64,000 bases of DNA from Malachius bipustulatus. Its lineage: Eukaryota; Arthropoda; Insecta; Coleoptera; Melyridae. Shown here in pieces: positions 47,744 to 59,115 of this stretch; positions within the stretch are counted from its first letter, which is position 1, and each line of letters opens with the position of its first letter. The notes under the pieces were generated by a model. That model made no database searches. It had not been told where the DNA came from and saw nothing but the letters and a program-made list of their open reading frames with translations. The translations under genes and the position numbers were made by a program. The DNA is taken from NCBI GenBank assembly GCA_910589415.1, contig OU342631.1, forward strand, positions 1,984,001 through 2,048,000, in the 5' to 3' direction.

Positions 47744-50700
47744 TTAACATTGTATTACCGAAACGAAGACTCCAATTGACATATAACCAAAAGAACCAGC
47801 GTTCAACTTTAAAGGTTTTTGTGTCCTTACTATGATTAACCAAATGTCCTTCTTTATTGATTGGTCCAATTCCAGCCAATCGCAGGAGTATATAGCAGTG
47901 CCTATTTCTGTACTCTGGAAAGAAAGTTATTCCCACTTCATTCTATTTTGTACTGAGAAGTTCTTACCGCGTTTAGTATTATTTCTCCTCCAAGTGAATT
48001 CAAAAACAAAACAAAAATCCAGCAAAATAGATGAATTATTGGAATTATTTTTCCCACATTAGTTTGCTTAAGAATAAGGAGTGGTCGAATCAGAGATATT
48101 TTTATGAGGCTTAATTATTAGTACATACATACCCAAGTTAGATACATTATTTGATTAATAATACAGCCGAGGATCGAAGAAGTAAGAAACACATGGCCAC
48201 ATAACCATCGCGAAGAGCAAGTTTGCATCAAGTCCATTAGTCTAAAATTATCCGAACTTATTAACTTACTAAGAACTAATAAGACTAACACATCGTTCAA
48301 TAAGTCCCGTGATTAACTATGAAAACAACATTTTACCGGCAAAATTCTGTATTATTCATCAAAATAATCTCCTTCAAGTGTAATACAATCATTCCAACGC
48401 TTCTCTAACTTTTCAATGCCATGTTTGTAGAACGATTTGTCTTTTGACTCAAAATGAGCCTCAGTAGCAGCGATCACCTCCTCATTCGAGCCAAATCTTT
48501 TTCCCTGGAGCATCTTTTTGAGATCCGCGAAGAGCCAGTAGTCGCTGGAGGCCAGATCCGGCGAGTACGGAGGATGAGGAAGCAGTTGGAAGCCCAATTC
48601 ATTGAATTTGGTCATCGTTTCGATTGACTTGTGGCACTTGATGAAAGATGACTTTCTTCTTCTTCATGTGTGGGCGTTTTTTTGCTATTTTGGCCTTCAA
48701 ACGATCCAATAACACCGTGTAGTAGTCGCTATTGATGGTTTTTCCTTTTTCGAGGTAGTCAATGAAAATTATACCATTCGCATCCCAGAATACGGACGCC
48801 ATCACTTTGCCGGCCGACTGTTGTGTTTTTGGACGCTTCGGGCGGCTTTCACCGGTCGTACGCCATTCAGCTGACTGCCGACGTGACTCCGGAGTGAAAT
48901 AGTGAATCCATGTTTCGTCCACTGTCACATATCGACGCAAAAAATCCTGTTTATTGCGACTAAACAGTGCCAAACAGCTCTCCCAATCATTGATACGTTG
49001 TTGCTTTTGTTCCATTGTGAGCAAACGCGGCACCCATTTGGAAAAAACCTTTTTCATAGCCAATTTTTGGTGCAAAATAGTAAATGCACTACCAGTTGAT
49101 ATATTCACCATCTTAGCTATCTCGCGCACTTTCATTTTGCGGTCACCCAACACGATTTTCAATACTTGCTTGGTGTTTTCGGGAGTTACTGCCTCATTTG
49201 GCCGACCCGAACGTTCCGCATCATTTGTATCAGCACGACCGCGTTTGAAGTCAGCATACCACCGACAAATGGTTGTTTTCGACGGAGTAGAGTCCGGATA
49301 ACGTTTTTCAAGCCATTGCTGAGCTTGAACAGTATTTTTTCCCATTAGAAAACAATGTTTTATCAACACACGAAACTCGTTTTGGTCCATTTTTTCACGA
49401 TTTCTCCATAGCTTTCTTGGTTATGCTTCGAATTACATCAAATTTTGACACATGTTATGCTTCGAATTACATCAAATTTTGACACATCTCATCTAAAGGT
49501 TGGTACTTCTGAACCTTGGTATATACATGGCGTTATTAGCGCCATCTCTACGCTAGTCCCGGGACTTATTGAACGATGAGTTATAAGAATTAGTCATATT
49601 ATGACGATAACTTACCTTATAATGTGTTGATGATACTTTATTAGATTATGCAATTCCGTTTTAACATCCCTTGCCAGGGATAAAGATTTAAATAGGCTTT
49701 GTAAATGCTTCATGTGGACAACCAAGAGAACATTCATTTCAAATAATAACACAGAAATCATCGCAGTTGGAAGGAAAGCTAGATATGCAGCACTGATTTG
49801 CGTTAAAATCATCACTGGTTTAAGAATGATCGAATCAATTTTTGGTATCAGAGATGGCGGAGTGGGTACGTAATACCCACAAAGCTCCTCAATATTCTTC
49901 ATTTTGAAATATTCCTCACATTTTGGCTGTTGGATAACTGGAATTATCCCATAAAGTGTAAGACCAAAAAGTACAAAGTAGTAGAATCCATTCGTGAGCA
50001 AACTAAGCAAGCTCTCTATTTTCTCTAAATTTTTGGGTCTTCCAAATTTATAATTGCAGAGCTGAAGTAAAAGCTGAGCGTATTGTCTCTGCTTGAGGTG
50101 AAATTCGAACGATACCAGAAACAATGTCGTCACAGTCATAATTATAACCACATCTTCTTCTAACCTCACATCGAAATCATCTTAAAATGGGAAAAATTAT
50201 TTGAGTTCAAATATGTATAATTCAATACCTATATGTAACAAAGATAAAATTGTATGGGAGAGCGTTTGCGACATGGAGTTTGAATTGGAGTTTGAATGGC
50301 ATCGAATTATCTAACTTTAAAATATATTCCCTTAAAAACTGCGATATGGTGAAATATTTTAAATGCCATAGATTTTAGACTCTGTTATGTACCTAAAGAT
50401 ATGAATTAGTTCTTTAATTTTTACAAAGAAAAAAAACAAAACCCTGAAAAATAAACTCGTTTTATCGTTTTCTGTTTCATTTACTGTCGTTTTATACGTG
50501 TGTTTATGGGGGTGGGCATTTAAGAATAGACAGCGGCCATATCTTGGGAAATATTGATCCTACAGTTTCAAAATGAAAATTTTCCAGCATAAGTGACTAT
50601 GCGAAATGCAATGAAAATATTTTCAAGATGGTCGCACTTCCGGAAATATCGGGAGTTGACACCTGCTTTGTTATTTTAACTCGGACACCCTTTATATTTT

Positions 50701-53489
50701 TGTATTTTTAAATTGCCTGGCAAAATCAAATACAGGTGGTTTTCAAAATTGGAATTTAGGTTGAGTCGTTTATGAGTTATAAACAAGTGAAAATCGCAAT
50801 TTTCAATTTTCAAAGCATCTCGCATTGAAAACGGCTCAAGATATTTAAAAACGGCTTACATGTTCCTATTTTAACTTTTAAAGAGGTATCCTATTATGGA
50901 GTTGAAATGTTTATACAAGGTGGTGAAAATTATCAGATTTTTGTTCACCCTGTTTTTTGTTCACATTTCAACTATGCAGAGTAGGATACTAGAAGAAAAG
51001 TTAAGATAGGGACATGTAAGCCGTTTTTAGATATATTGAGCCGTTCTAGTTCTACACTGCTTTGAAGTTGGAAAATTGCAATTTTCACTTGTTTATTATA
51101 ATTCATAAACCGCTCAATCTAAATTCCAATGGTGAAAACCACCTGTATTAGATTTCTTCAGACATTTAAAAAATATAAAGTTTTACAGGGTGTCCCCGTT
51201 AAAATAACGAAGTAGGTGTCAACTTCCGGTATTTCCGGAAGTGCGACCATCATCTTGAAAATATTTTCATTGCATTTCGCATAGTCACTTATGTCTGGAA
51301 AATTTTCATTTTGAAACTGTAGGATCAATATTTCCCAAGATATGGCCGCTGTCCATTCTTAAATGCCCACCCGGTACAATATTGACTCAAAAAACTGATT
51401 GGGTGGTGTGTTTATGGATCATAACAACCTATACAATAATTGAAAGAGCCGTGGAAGCCTTGAAGCCTTTTGGCACCTGGCATGGCATTACATACCGTCC
51501 CGCTGATCGGCAACTAAGGTGGTATACATACCTCAGATGAGTCGCACAGAACCATACCCCAAGTCATCAAAAGTTTGGAAAGGGTTCTGGATGCGCACAT
51601 GGAGTGGTTTGAATAGCCGCCCACTGAATGCGGGTCAGAATGCCTACCAGACTGGAAAGTCAACCCAACTTGCTCTTGTGAGCAAGATCACCATGTATCT
51701 TGACAAAAAAGAGACTGAGGTGGCTACCTTCCTCGATATAGAAGTAGCTGTAAACAACGGACTACCAGAATCCCTCTATAAGGCAGTTGCCTCAATAAGG
51801 ATCCCACCTGTCATAAGTGGCTGATGGATCATCAAAATACTTGGCCCACTTTAGGCAATCGACTTTGGGCCCACGAGGGGGTGATCGCAGGAAGGAGTCC
51901 CCTCCCCTTGGATCTTGTCCCTTCTCGTCGATGTCCTTCTAGTCGTTCTCTCACTATGGGAGTGTGGACATCCAGACATATGCTGATGACTTGGTAATTC
52001 TGATCAAGGGAAGATCAAAGGAAGAGTTAATTACCAATAAAAAATAAATTATCATTAAATATATTGGCCGTGTTTTCAACATTTTCAATTTAAAATCAGT
52101 AATTATCTGAATTTTTCATTTACGTTTGACCAATAAGCGACTTATCAGTGATGCGAGGTGGAACATATCAGTCAGCCCTCGTAAAACTGCTATAGTTCTG
52201 TTAAAAAAAAAAAGTTGGACAGTTTGACGCCACAAAATCTTTGAAAGAAACCATTCCACTTACAGAGAAAGCTAAATACCTAGGAGTCATCCTGGATAAA
52301 AAGTTTACTTGGAACTCCCATCTGGAATAGTGTTATACACAGAGCCAAACTCTCCTTGTGGCCGTGTAAAAGGATCTCTGGCAGAATATGGGGAATTGGA
52401 CACAAACAAATAAACTTAAACTGACTTTAGGTACCTAATGGTCGTCAGACCTATGTTTGCGTATGGTAGCACCGCTTTGTGGTTAAAAGGCCAGCAGGTC
52501 ACGACCAAAGCAAAGCCTACAGATACAACCTTGTCTGGCAATCTGTGGCGCTATTCGTCGACGGCTAAAGAAATACTACTGGATTTATCACCTTTCTATA
52601 TTTTTTTGGAGAGAGAGGCCAGATCGACTACGTATAGAATGGTACAGACGGAAAGACGCTCAGCAAAGGCTTGTAACTTGGAGCGAACCAGGTTACTGGA
52701 TGACATAGAAAGTCACATTCTACTGGATATGTTCTCGTATATAATGCCTAAGACCATCATGAACCGCTCTGTTTATAAAGTCATTCTCCTGGAAAGAGAC
52801 ATGAGGGAGGAAAACAGACATTAACTCCTAACAACAGATTTCAGATGATTTACCGATGGATCTAAGACCTCCACAGGAACTGGAGCTGGCCGGAAAAAAG
52901 TTTACTCGAGCCTGGGCCTTCACGCAACAACTTTTCAGGTCGAAATCTATGCCGCCCTATCTTCAACCAGCCCATTAGTTCTGTGCGCAGGTGTCGGAAA
53001 AGATGCACCGCAAACGCAGATCAATAAATATATTTTCAGACAGCCAAGCGACTCTAAAAGCCCTTAGCTCCACCAACTGCAAGTCCAAGTTGGTTTGGAA
53101 CTGTCCATCAAATCTGAATGTCCTAGCAAGAAGCAACGAAGTAACTCTGATCTGGATTCCAGGTCATGCTAGATATGAAGAGAACGAACTTGCCGACTCT
53201 CTGATTATCCGAGTTTATCGGACCAGAATTATATATAGAGATCCAGTACTCGTCACACGGTATATAAATACTTACTTGTTTTCACATGAACAATATGCAA
53301 ACCTGCCGTTAACAACGCATAAATCCAAGGGAATGCCAAAATAGGAAAAATTTTAATCGTGTAACCCACTCCAGGAGATAATTCTTCACTTGTCTTCGGC
53401 CAGTAGTAATGGAACTGAAGTAATTTCAAACAAGATCGAAGAATTGTTATTTCCTGGTTGTTTTTACTGGATAATTCAATAACAGTCAT
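47744..53489 (-). CDS. Odorant receptor (7tm_6 family), five exons, 385 residues
   Basis: Spliced by hand: 53276-53489, 49616-50180, 48133-48241, 47968-48066, 47744-47914 (1158 nt, stop included, all junctions AG/GT and in phase). Exon 1 gives MTVIELSSKNNQEITILRSC, then the KLLQFHYYWPKTSEEL loop and a first membrane segment. Exon 2 has VTTLFLVSFEFHLKQRQY and KCEEYFKMKNIEELCGYYVP in the second outer loop. Exon 3 enters at HIIR|LMDLMQ; exon 4 is IIHLFCWIFVLFLNS; exon 5 is STEIGTAIYSCDWLELDQSI, RTQKPLKLNAGSFGYMSIGV, the most conserved receptor end. Insect receptors of this family work with Orco in antennal neurons as odour-gated channels. The frame ends FVSVIQC, some 13 residues short of usual; see the finding. 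Intron 1 holds retroelement debris, intron 2 a mariner. Confidence 0.85.
48288..49581 (-). mobile_element. Full-length mariner element in odorant receptor intron 2
   Basis: 1294 bp with inverted ends AC(A/T)CATCGTTCAATAAGTCCCG flanked by TA (48286-48287, 49582-49583). The size, the TA target and the D,D34D-type transposase identify mariner. It accounts for almost all of the intron 48242-49615; without it and one TA the intron would be ~78 nt. Confidence 0.93.
48352..49390 (-). pseudogene. Mariner transposase, frameshifted and lacking a catalytic residue
   Basis: The 5' frame (49390-48599) has the N-terminal helix-turn-helix region (WLEKRYPDSTPSKTTICRWY), the linker WVPRLLTMEQKQQR and the first catalytic aspartate in VTVDETWIHYF (residue 158). 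It reaches KKKKVIFHQ and then leaves frame. The second frame (48615-48352) carries LLPHPPYSPDLASSDYWLFA with the third acidic residue and the end GIEKLEKRWNDCITLEGDYF. The family motif around the second aspartate (HxDNAP) is missing at the junction 48637/48638, a net loss of about 11 nt. Otherwise there are no stops, so the copy died recently; it cannot encode active enzyme. Confidence 0.92.
50510..51372. mobile_element. Foldback element in odorant receptor intron 1
   Basis: Left GGGTGGGCATTTAAGAATAG and GGCCATATCTTGGGAAATAT; right the inverse, ending AAATGCCCACCC. The arms are ~310 bp with >90% match by eye; the centre repeats GTTAAGATAGGGACATG-type sequence. No coding. Confidence 0.82.
51420..53232 (+). 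pseudogene. Remnant of a non-LTR retrotransposon: reverse transcriptase plus RNase H
   Basis: Plus-strand fragments in order: IERAVEALKPFGTWHG, QNAYQTGKSTQLALVSKITM with TFLDIE (palm motif A), IQTYADDLVILIKGRSKEEL (motif C, 51970-52030), PRKTAIVLF, KYLGVILDKKFTWNSHLE, VRPMFAYGSTALW (thumb), then RNase H: FTDGSKTSTGTGAG, VEIYAA, INIFSDSQATLKALSS, LIWIPGHARYEENELADSL. Multiple stops and frameshifts throughout. The presence of RNase H with YADD points to an R1/Jockey/I-like group. It lies antisense in the odorant receptor's first intron. Confidence 0.8.
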
Positions 53490-54594
53490 TTTTTTTTCAT
53501 AAATTACACATAATATCTGAAAAGTGCCGAGCTTCAACTGTTGTTAACACATCGGTCTGTGGTTGAAAAAAAAAATGCTCCTCTATCAGTACAATATTTC
53601 GTATGAGTTATGATACATTCTTAGGTTTTTATAAATAGATTACCTACATATTTTGTGAAATAAGAACTCCCCTACTATTATATGTACATCATTAACGATA
53701 ATATACCATTACCATAACCATTAACGACAATCGATACTAATGAGGAACATCGAACATTAAATGAGTATTTGATTAAATGAGGTCCTTGTTTAGATAGTAA
53801 ATTGTGAGACAAATTTATGGTATCGAGTCTTATTTTCGGTAACTCTAATAGTTACCAGGAGAAACCATCCATTCATAACTGTAGAATCCAGTAATTTTAA
53901 CTAATTGGATTAACAACAATCGCTTTGATTAATTCCAGCAATTCAATCGCTAGTCGCTACCTACAATTCATAATTCTTTTGGGCTCCTTTTTAAAGGAGC
54001 CCTTTCTTGACGCGTGTTTTTCATCATCTGTCATTGTGACGATTTTTAATTGATCTCTAATGGGACGGTACCTATACTGATCAGATGGGTTTATTGTTTT
54101 TCAAGTACAAAGGACGTGTTAATTTCAAAGTGGCATTAATTGACTTTTTTCTTGCAAGTAACTAACATTCAAAGGATTTATTTGAATGAAATTGGTTTCA
54201 TTCTAAATTTGATTTTTTTATTAATTTATGAATTAAATTAGGCTGTATCAACCACTGGGTATTATCCTTGAAGAAGTCGAGTAAGTATGTTGTTGATGAA
54301 ACAAGGGTCTGCGAGGATGTCACTATAGAGGCAACAATATGGTGTTTGCAACGGAGTGGTTGAAGTGTGGGACATGAGAAAATGATTTGAGGGATTATGA
54401 GTCTGGTAGTATAGGAGGAGCAGATAGGGGAGGTTGTCTGGAGAGAAGGAATGAGTAGTTAGTCTGGTGTGTTGTAGTCTGATTCTATTGAGTTTGACCT
54501 GGTCATCTCTGTTGGATAACAGCCAGAGAGGGATGGTTTTAATGTTTTAAGGAACTAATGATTAAGGTTCCAGTTTTCTTGCCAAAGTGTAAGG
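53490..54594. other. No gene recognised; odorant receptor 5' flank
   Basis: AT-rich sequence beyond the receptor start codon. Promoter elements could not be assigned. A short hairpin GGGCTCCTTTTTAAAGGAGCCC is at ~53980. Confidence 0.35.
53980..54002. repeat. Perfect short palindrome GGGCTCCTTT/AAAGGAGCCC
   Basis: A 22-base perfect inverted repeat with no loop to speak of, in otherwise non-repetitive DNA upstream of the odorant receptor. Confidence 0.6.
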
Positions 54595-55681
54595 ATTCTT
54601 TATCATTTTGTCTTGAGGTCGTTGGAAAGATGGATCTGGGTAGCGTTGAGGTCACTAGCTGCAGCAGTTCTTTTGGCTATTGAGTCAGCTTTCTCATTCC
54701 CTTGAATACTGACATGGGAAGGAGTATATAGGAAAATGATCATATTTGGGCATTCCGCAAGTTTGGCTTTAATTTGTTTGAGAAGAGGATTGAAGGGGAA
54801 TCTGTTTAATAGCGAGGAGGAAGCTTAAAAAATCAGAACAGATTATTAATCGTTGTTGACGTGTGGAGACTACGTGTTCGACTGCTCTAAGGGTGGCGTA
54901 CAACTCAGCAGAGAAAATGCTCCAAACTCTAGGCAGGCGTATGCCCAGTTCGCTAGAAAGAGTAATCACTGCACAGGAAACCCTGTCGTCAAACTTGGAA
55001 CCATCGGTGTAGATTAAATTGAAACTTGAAAAGTGGGAGATTCTATCTCAATAGAATACTGTAAGAGTTGTTACTTGTTGACGATTTGAGTTAAGCAAGA
55101 TGTTGATATGGGGTTGTGTCAGCGACCAGGGAGAGAGGAGGGTTAAAAGAAGCGAATGTGCTCTATGAATTTGGGTGTTTAGACATTTTAGTTTCAATGC
55201 GATTAATTCTTTCGTAGAGGGGGATGAGGTGAGGATTAGAGTCGAAAAGAGGTTTGAAACAATTAAAAGTAACAAGAGAAAAATTTGAACTTTTTGGATT
55301 CAAGGATGCATTGACGGGCGTAGTTTAACGATATGAGTTTGGCTCGTAGCTCCAAAGGTACTCGTAGTTCACCTGTGAGTGATAGAGTCTTTCATTAGGG
55401 GTGGTGCAGAAGGCGCCTGTAACAATTCTCAGAGCAGTCAACTGAATGACTTCAATGCGCTTGCAGTATGAGTTCTTGGAGGACGAGTAGGCAATGATTC
55501 CATAGTCGAGTTTGGATGGAATGATACTGCGATAAATAAGAAGGATCATGATGATGTTGGCCCCACAAGAGTGACCCGACAAGACTCTCATCAGATTTAA
55601 GCCATTGAAACAGCCTCTTTTGATCTCATAAATATGCCGTCTCCAGTTCAACATACTTTCAAAGATTATACATAGGTACAT
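54595..55681 (-). pseudogene. Remnant of a non-LTR retrotransposon: thumb and RNase H
   Basis: Minus strand. 55681-55325: FESMLNWRRHIYEIKRG, LLIYRSIIPSKLDYGIIAYS, KRIEVIQLTALRIVTGAF, the thumb region of Jockey/I-type reverse transcriptases. Then after disrupted sequence 55275-55000, DGSKFDDRVSCAVITLSSEL, IFSAELYATLRAVEHV and LIICSDFLSFLLAIKQI (RNase H, 55000-54780), and finally MIIFLYTPSHVSIQGNEKAD (54720). The frame is broken several times. Only the 3' half of the element is present. It differs from the remnant at 51420 in both sequence and strand. Confidence 0.78.
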
Positions 55682-56568
55682 AACTATTTAAAGAGCCACT
55701 ACAGGGATATCCTAAACCATTGAAGATACGAGGTCGGTTAAATTAGAGAAAAGTTGCGCTATTTTGTGGCCATCTCGATTCCGTCGAGACATGCAAGATA
55801 TCTGTGACCGTTCCTGAAATATCCTGAAAAAACTGAAAAATCGAGATTTATTATTTTTTCCATATCTTTCTTACAATTAGAAATTAATAAATAATTTTTC
55901 GTAAGCTTACATAAGCCGTTATGAGCTATTCATCTGACGTTTCAAAATTTTTCAAAGCCGACTAGATCCCAGAGTTTTTATAGTCAAATTTCGTTTTTTT
56001 AATGACAGCCATATTATTTTTTTATGTCGTTCGATAAGAAAAAAATAATGGAAACCAAAAATTAATAAACTTCGGAAAAAAAATTGAACATTTTCATTCT
56101 TCTTTTTTCAAAGAAAAACAGAAAATTTTTCGCTAAAATAGGTCAATATGAAGTCATACTGCTTGCCTTATAGTTTTTTAATTTCTCTATGATATTCGGT
56201 CTAAAAAGTTCTATTTTTTTTAAAGAAAAAAGAACAAAAACTTTTGAAATTTATTTTTTGAAGTTTATTAGTTTTTGGTTTCCATTATTTTTTTATACGG
56301 AACGAAATAAAAAAAACAATATGACCGCCTTAAGAAAAACGAAAGTTGACTATGAAAACTCTCTTTGAAAATTTTTAAAATGTCCAATCACAAAAAAGAT
56401 ATGACAAAAATAAGAAATCTCCATTTTTCAGTTTTTTCAGGATATTTCAGGCACGCGGTCACAGATATCTTGCGTGTTTTGACGCAAATAGCGCAACTTT
56501 TCTCTAATTTAACCGACCTCGTATCTTCAATGGTTTAAGATATCCCTGTAGTGGCCCTTTAAATAGTT
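55682..56568. mobile_element. Foldback element with ACTACAGGGATATC ends
   Basis: AAACCATTGAAGATACGAGG and GAGAAAAGTTGCGCTATTT at the left are mirrored at 56515 and 56500. The arms are ~400 bp. A single diverged arm of the same family is at 15985-16267. It abuts the retrotransposon remnant. Confidence 0.78.
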
Positions 56569-58429
56569 CTAACCCTGTACATATCAAAGGGTATTTTACA
56601 TGGTTTGTAAATTTAAAGTTTCTGCCATGGGGCCGGAGGAGCGGGGATTCCGTTATTCTACCCTTGCTGAAACATCCACAATGTATTTATGAGGCGGAAA
56701 ATTTGAAACTCGATTTCACAAAAGTTCAAAAGTCAAAATACATTAAACCTATTATAACTCAATGTAAATTAGACCAGATAAAGGACACAAGGGTATTTGG
56801 TTTTCTTTCATTTATTTATCTTCAATGTTGAAACTTCTTTTTTCAAAATCAAAATTCAAAGAAAAATGGATACATTCTCTCAAATTATTCTATCCTGACG
56901 GTCTATAGGTGATGAAATGTGGACACTGCTCGCACCACGCAGCTGGAAACTCCATGGTAATGTGAACTGGCTTCGGAAGAAATAAGCGAACTCATCACCG
57001 TCGTTGCTAGTGTACTCTCTCCTAGCGTTGACTTGAGAGTTTTGAATAATTATTTTCTATCGATCTTCATCTTAGAAACTCTAAATGGGGCAAGTTATGT
57101 CTTCAAGACTGGTTTTTGAGAGTTTGAATTCCCAGGTAGAAGAAGAAAAATTCTGAAAGGAACCAAAGAAATACTCATAAAAGAGAACAACGCTGAAACC
57201 CTGTGTGTGGAAGATACTTTCGGTTCAATTCGACATGATGGAGGAGCTTTTTCCACACTTCCCTCCACCAATCAGAGAGTCCTGTTTGAACAGTCATCTG
57301 ATGACCTGTCACTACTGTACCATTTTCCGACGTTGCTTTTATCTAAGTTTCAACCTTACCTGCCTTTCAAAACTAATTCACCTACGTCCTTAATTTAACG
57401 TTCTAGGGAAAAACTCAGCTTCCGCCAACTGCTCGAGTTTCAGACAGGTCCTATCCAAATTTGAATTATAGCCGAAATGGGAATTCACTTCCTGTATCAT
57501 ATTTATCAGTACGATAAATCAATTACTGAACGAAACCGAATGAACTACATATCAAAATACTCAGGAAAATTTTTAGAATCTGTAGGTACCCTTCACGTCG
57601 CCTAAAAATACAATTTAAAAATATATTAAACCTTTTTAGTTTTTACTACACACAATTTCTTATTTCGTAAATTCTGAAATCTTTATTGCCTCCAGGTGTT
57701 CATTTGTTTCCCTCTTTTGTACAGTTAATTACTGACAAAATGTTTTAAAATTATACAGTCGAACACTTCATTCTCAAAGCTCACCTACAAAATTCACCTA
57801 CAAAACCGAAATTATTCCTTTCTTTAATTAGTAGCAAGCAGCGCATGCTACATATTTTATCCCCTTTGGCAGGTATAAAAATGCCTCTTTATACATATGT
57901 ACTTCTAAAAATGACTACATTTTTCCCCGATAAGGCCGCTTAGGTATAGCTACTATTAACACTCGAATATCATCAAATTATATCCAACACGGATTGCTTA
58001 GTACAACAGCGTTATTACAGAAATAAATAAAAAACAATCACAAAGTAAACAAAAAAAAAACGCACAGCAAGTCAACATAACACCGGCAACACTGAGAGTC
58101 GAGGCGCCAGAGACACTAAACACATCAGGTCTCAACTGAGGTATGGTTTCAACTCTATGATAAGGATGGATCAAAGCTAAGGGTTTTAGGTATTTTAATA
58201 TCAGACTGTAGGTAGGGATGGAGGGTGGAAGGACAGTATATCAGAGGTAGTGTATGGTTCCAACTCCGTGGGGTGTTTCCGGAGATATGTCCTTTACGCT
58301 GAGAACTCAACAGTTAATTGCCGGATCTATTTTGAAGTGGTTCAGGTATTTGATAGATGCGTACGTGAATGTCCTTTCTGAAGACGACAGATGGTGTGTA
58401 GAAGGTTTGAACAAATTAAACCTGGTACT
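56569..58429. other. No recognised gene; one possible coding relic
   Basis: Around 57120-57398 a plus-strand frame reads EFPGRRRKILKGTKEIL, then CVEDTFGSIRHDGGAFST and DLSLLYHFPTLLLSKFQP. It has no ATG near its beginning and no known domain. It could be an exon or a transposon relic. Near 57900-57990 is the CTACTATTAACACTCGAATA block shared with 36970 and 35410. Confidence 0.35.
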
Positions 58430-58790
58430 GTAGTGATGGGTGATTTGAAAAGGTAAAAGTTTATCCTGATTTTTGTGGGTCAGTTCGACCATAGAGAAGA
58501 CGTACAAAGTAGACACAGTAAGAAGTCCAAGCCGTCTGAAATATCTGCCATTCCTTCAGGATCTGTCGTCACCTTGCTTCGGTACTTAAGTTCTAAGATT
58601 CTATGAGAAGTGCTTATTGATTTGCGTTGGCTGTTTATGAGGGTCCATCTCGCTTTGATGGGATTTTCAGATTCACTGATGAAGACGTCGTTGCAGCGCC
58701 TGGCTCCTGCCTCATCAGGTATAATAAACCGTCGCTTCAGACCGCACAGCTGAGTCCTGAACTGCTGGTTGGACGTATTTATTAAAGGAT
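58430..58790 (-). pseudogene. Fragment of a non-LTR retrotransposon between endonuclease and reverse transcriptase
   Basis: Minus strand: GARRCNDVFISESENPIKAR, WTLINSQRKS, YRSKVTTDPEGMADISDGLD. WxxINxxxxK followed by VTDPEGMADxFNxFF is the usual linker just before the polymerase domain. Short, with frame changes at both ends; no other part of that element is nearby. Confidence 0.5.
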
Positions 58791-58849
58791 TTAGGAGAAT
58801 TACATTTTTTGATGTTCTATGACCGAGGTATTCTTCTCAGAGAAAAAAA

Positions 58850-58990
58850 TGGTATATAATATAGGTACCATTGAACCATACAATGGAAAATGTGATTGAT
58901 TTTAGCTCGAGATGTGATTTTGTTCCCGACGCGTTAGCGGAGGGGACAAACACATCAAGAGCTAAAATCGCACTTGTATAGAAGAAAAAC
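58850..58990. repeat. Inverted repeat, relative of 37313-37420
   Basis: GATTTTAGCTCGAGATGTGA is the inverse of CACATCAAGAGCTAAAATCG ~60 bases on, with GCGTTAGCGGAGGGGACAAA between. It abuts the 3' end of the R2-like element. Confidence 0.6.
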
Positions 58991-59115
58991 TTTATTGAAT
59001 AAAGTGGACTGCCCATTTAACTTGGGTTGCATTAATACACAGCATATCGATCAATCAAAAAAATGACATAAATATTAAAAATTGTAACATAAATAATAAT
59101 TAAAGAACATTAATT

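Noticed and set aside
48954..49301. 115-codon plus-strand frame
   Set aside because: Shadow of the mariner transposase on the minus strand.
58985..59115. 28S rDNA flank expected for an R2 element
   Set aside because: Looked for the conserved 28S target next to both ends; no rRNA-like sequence is present.
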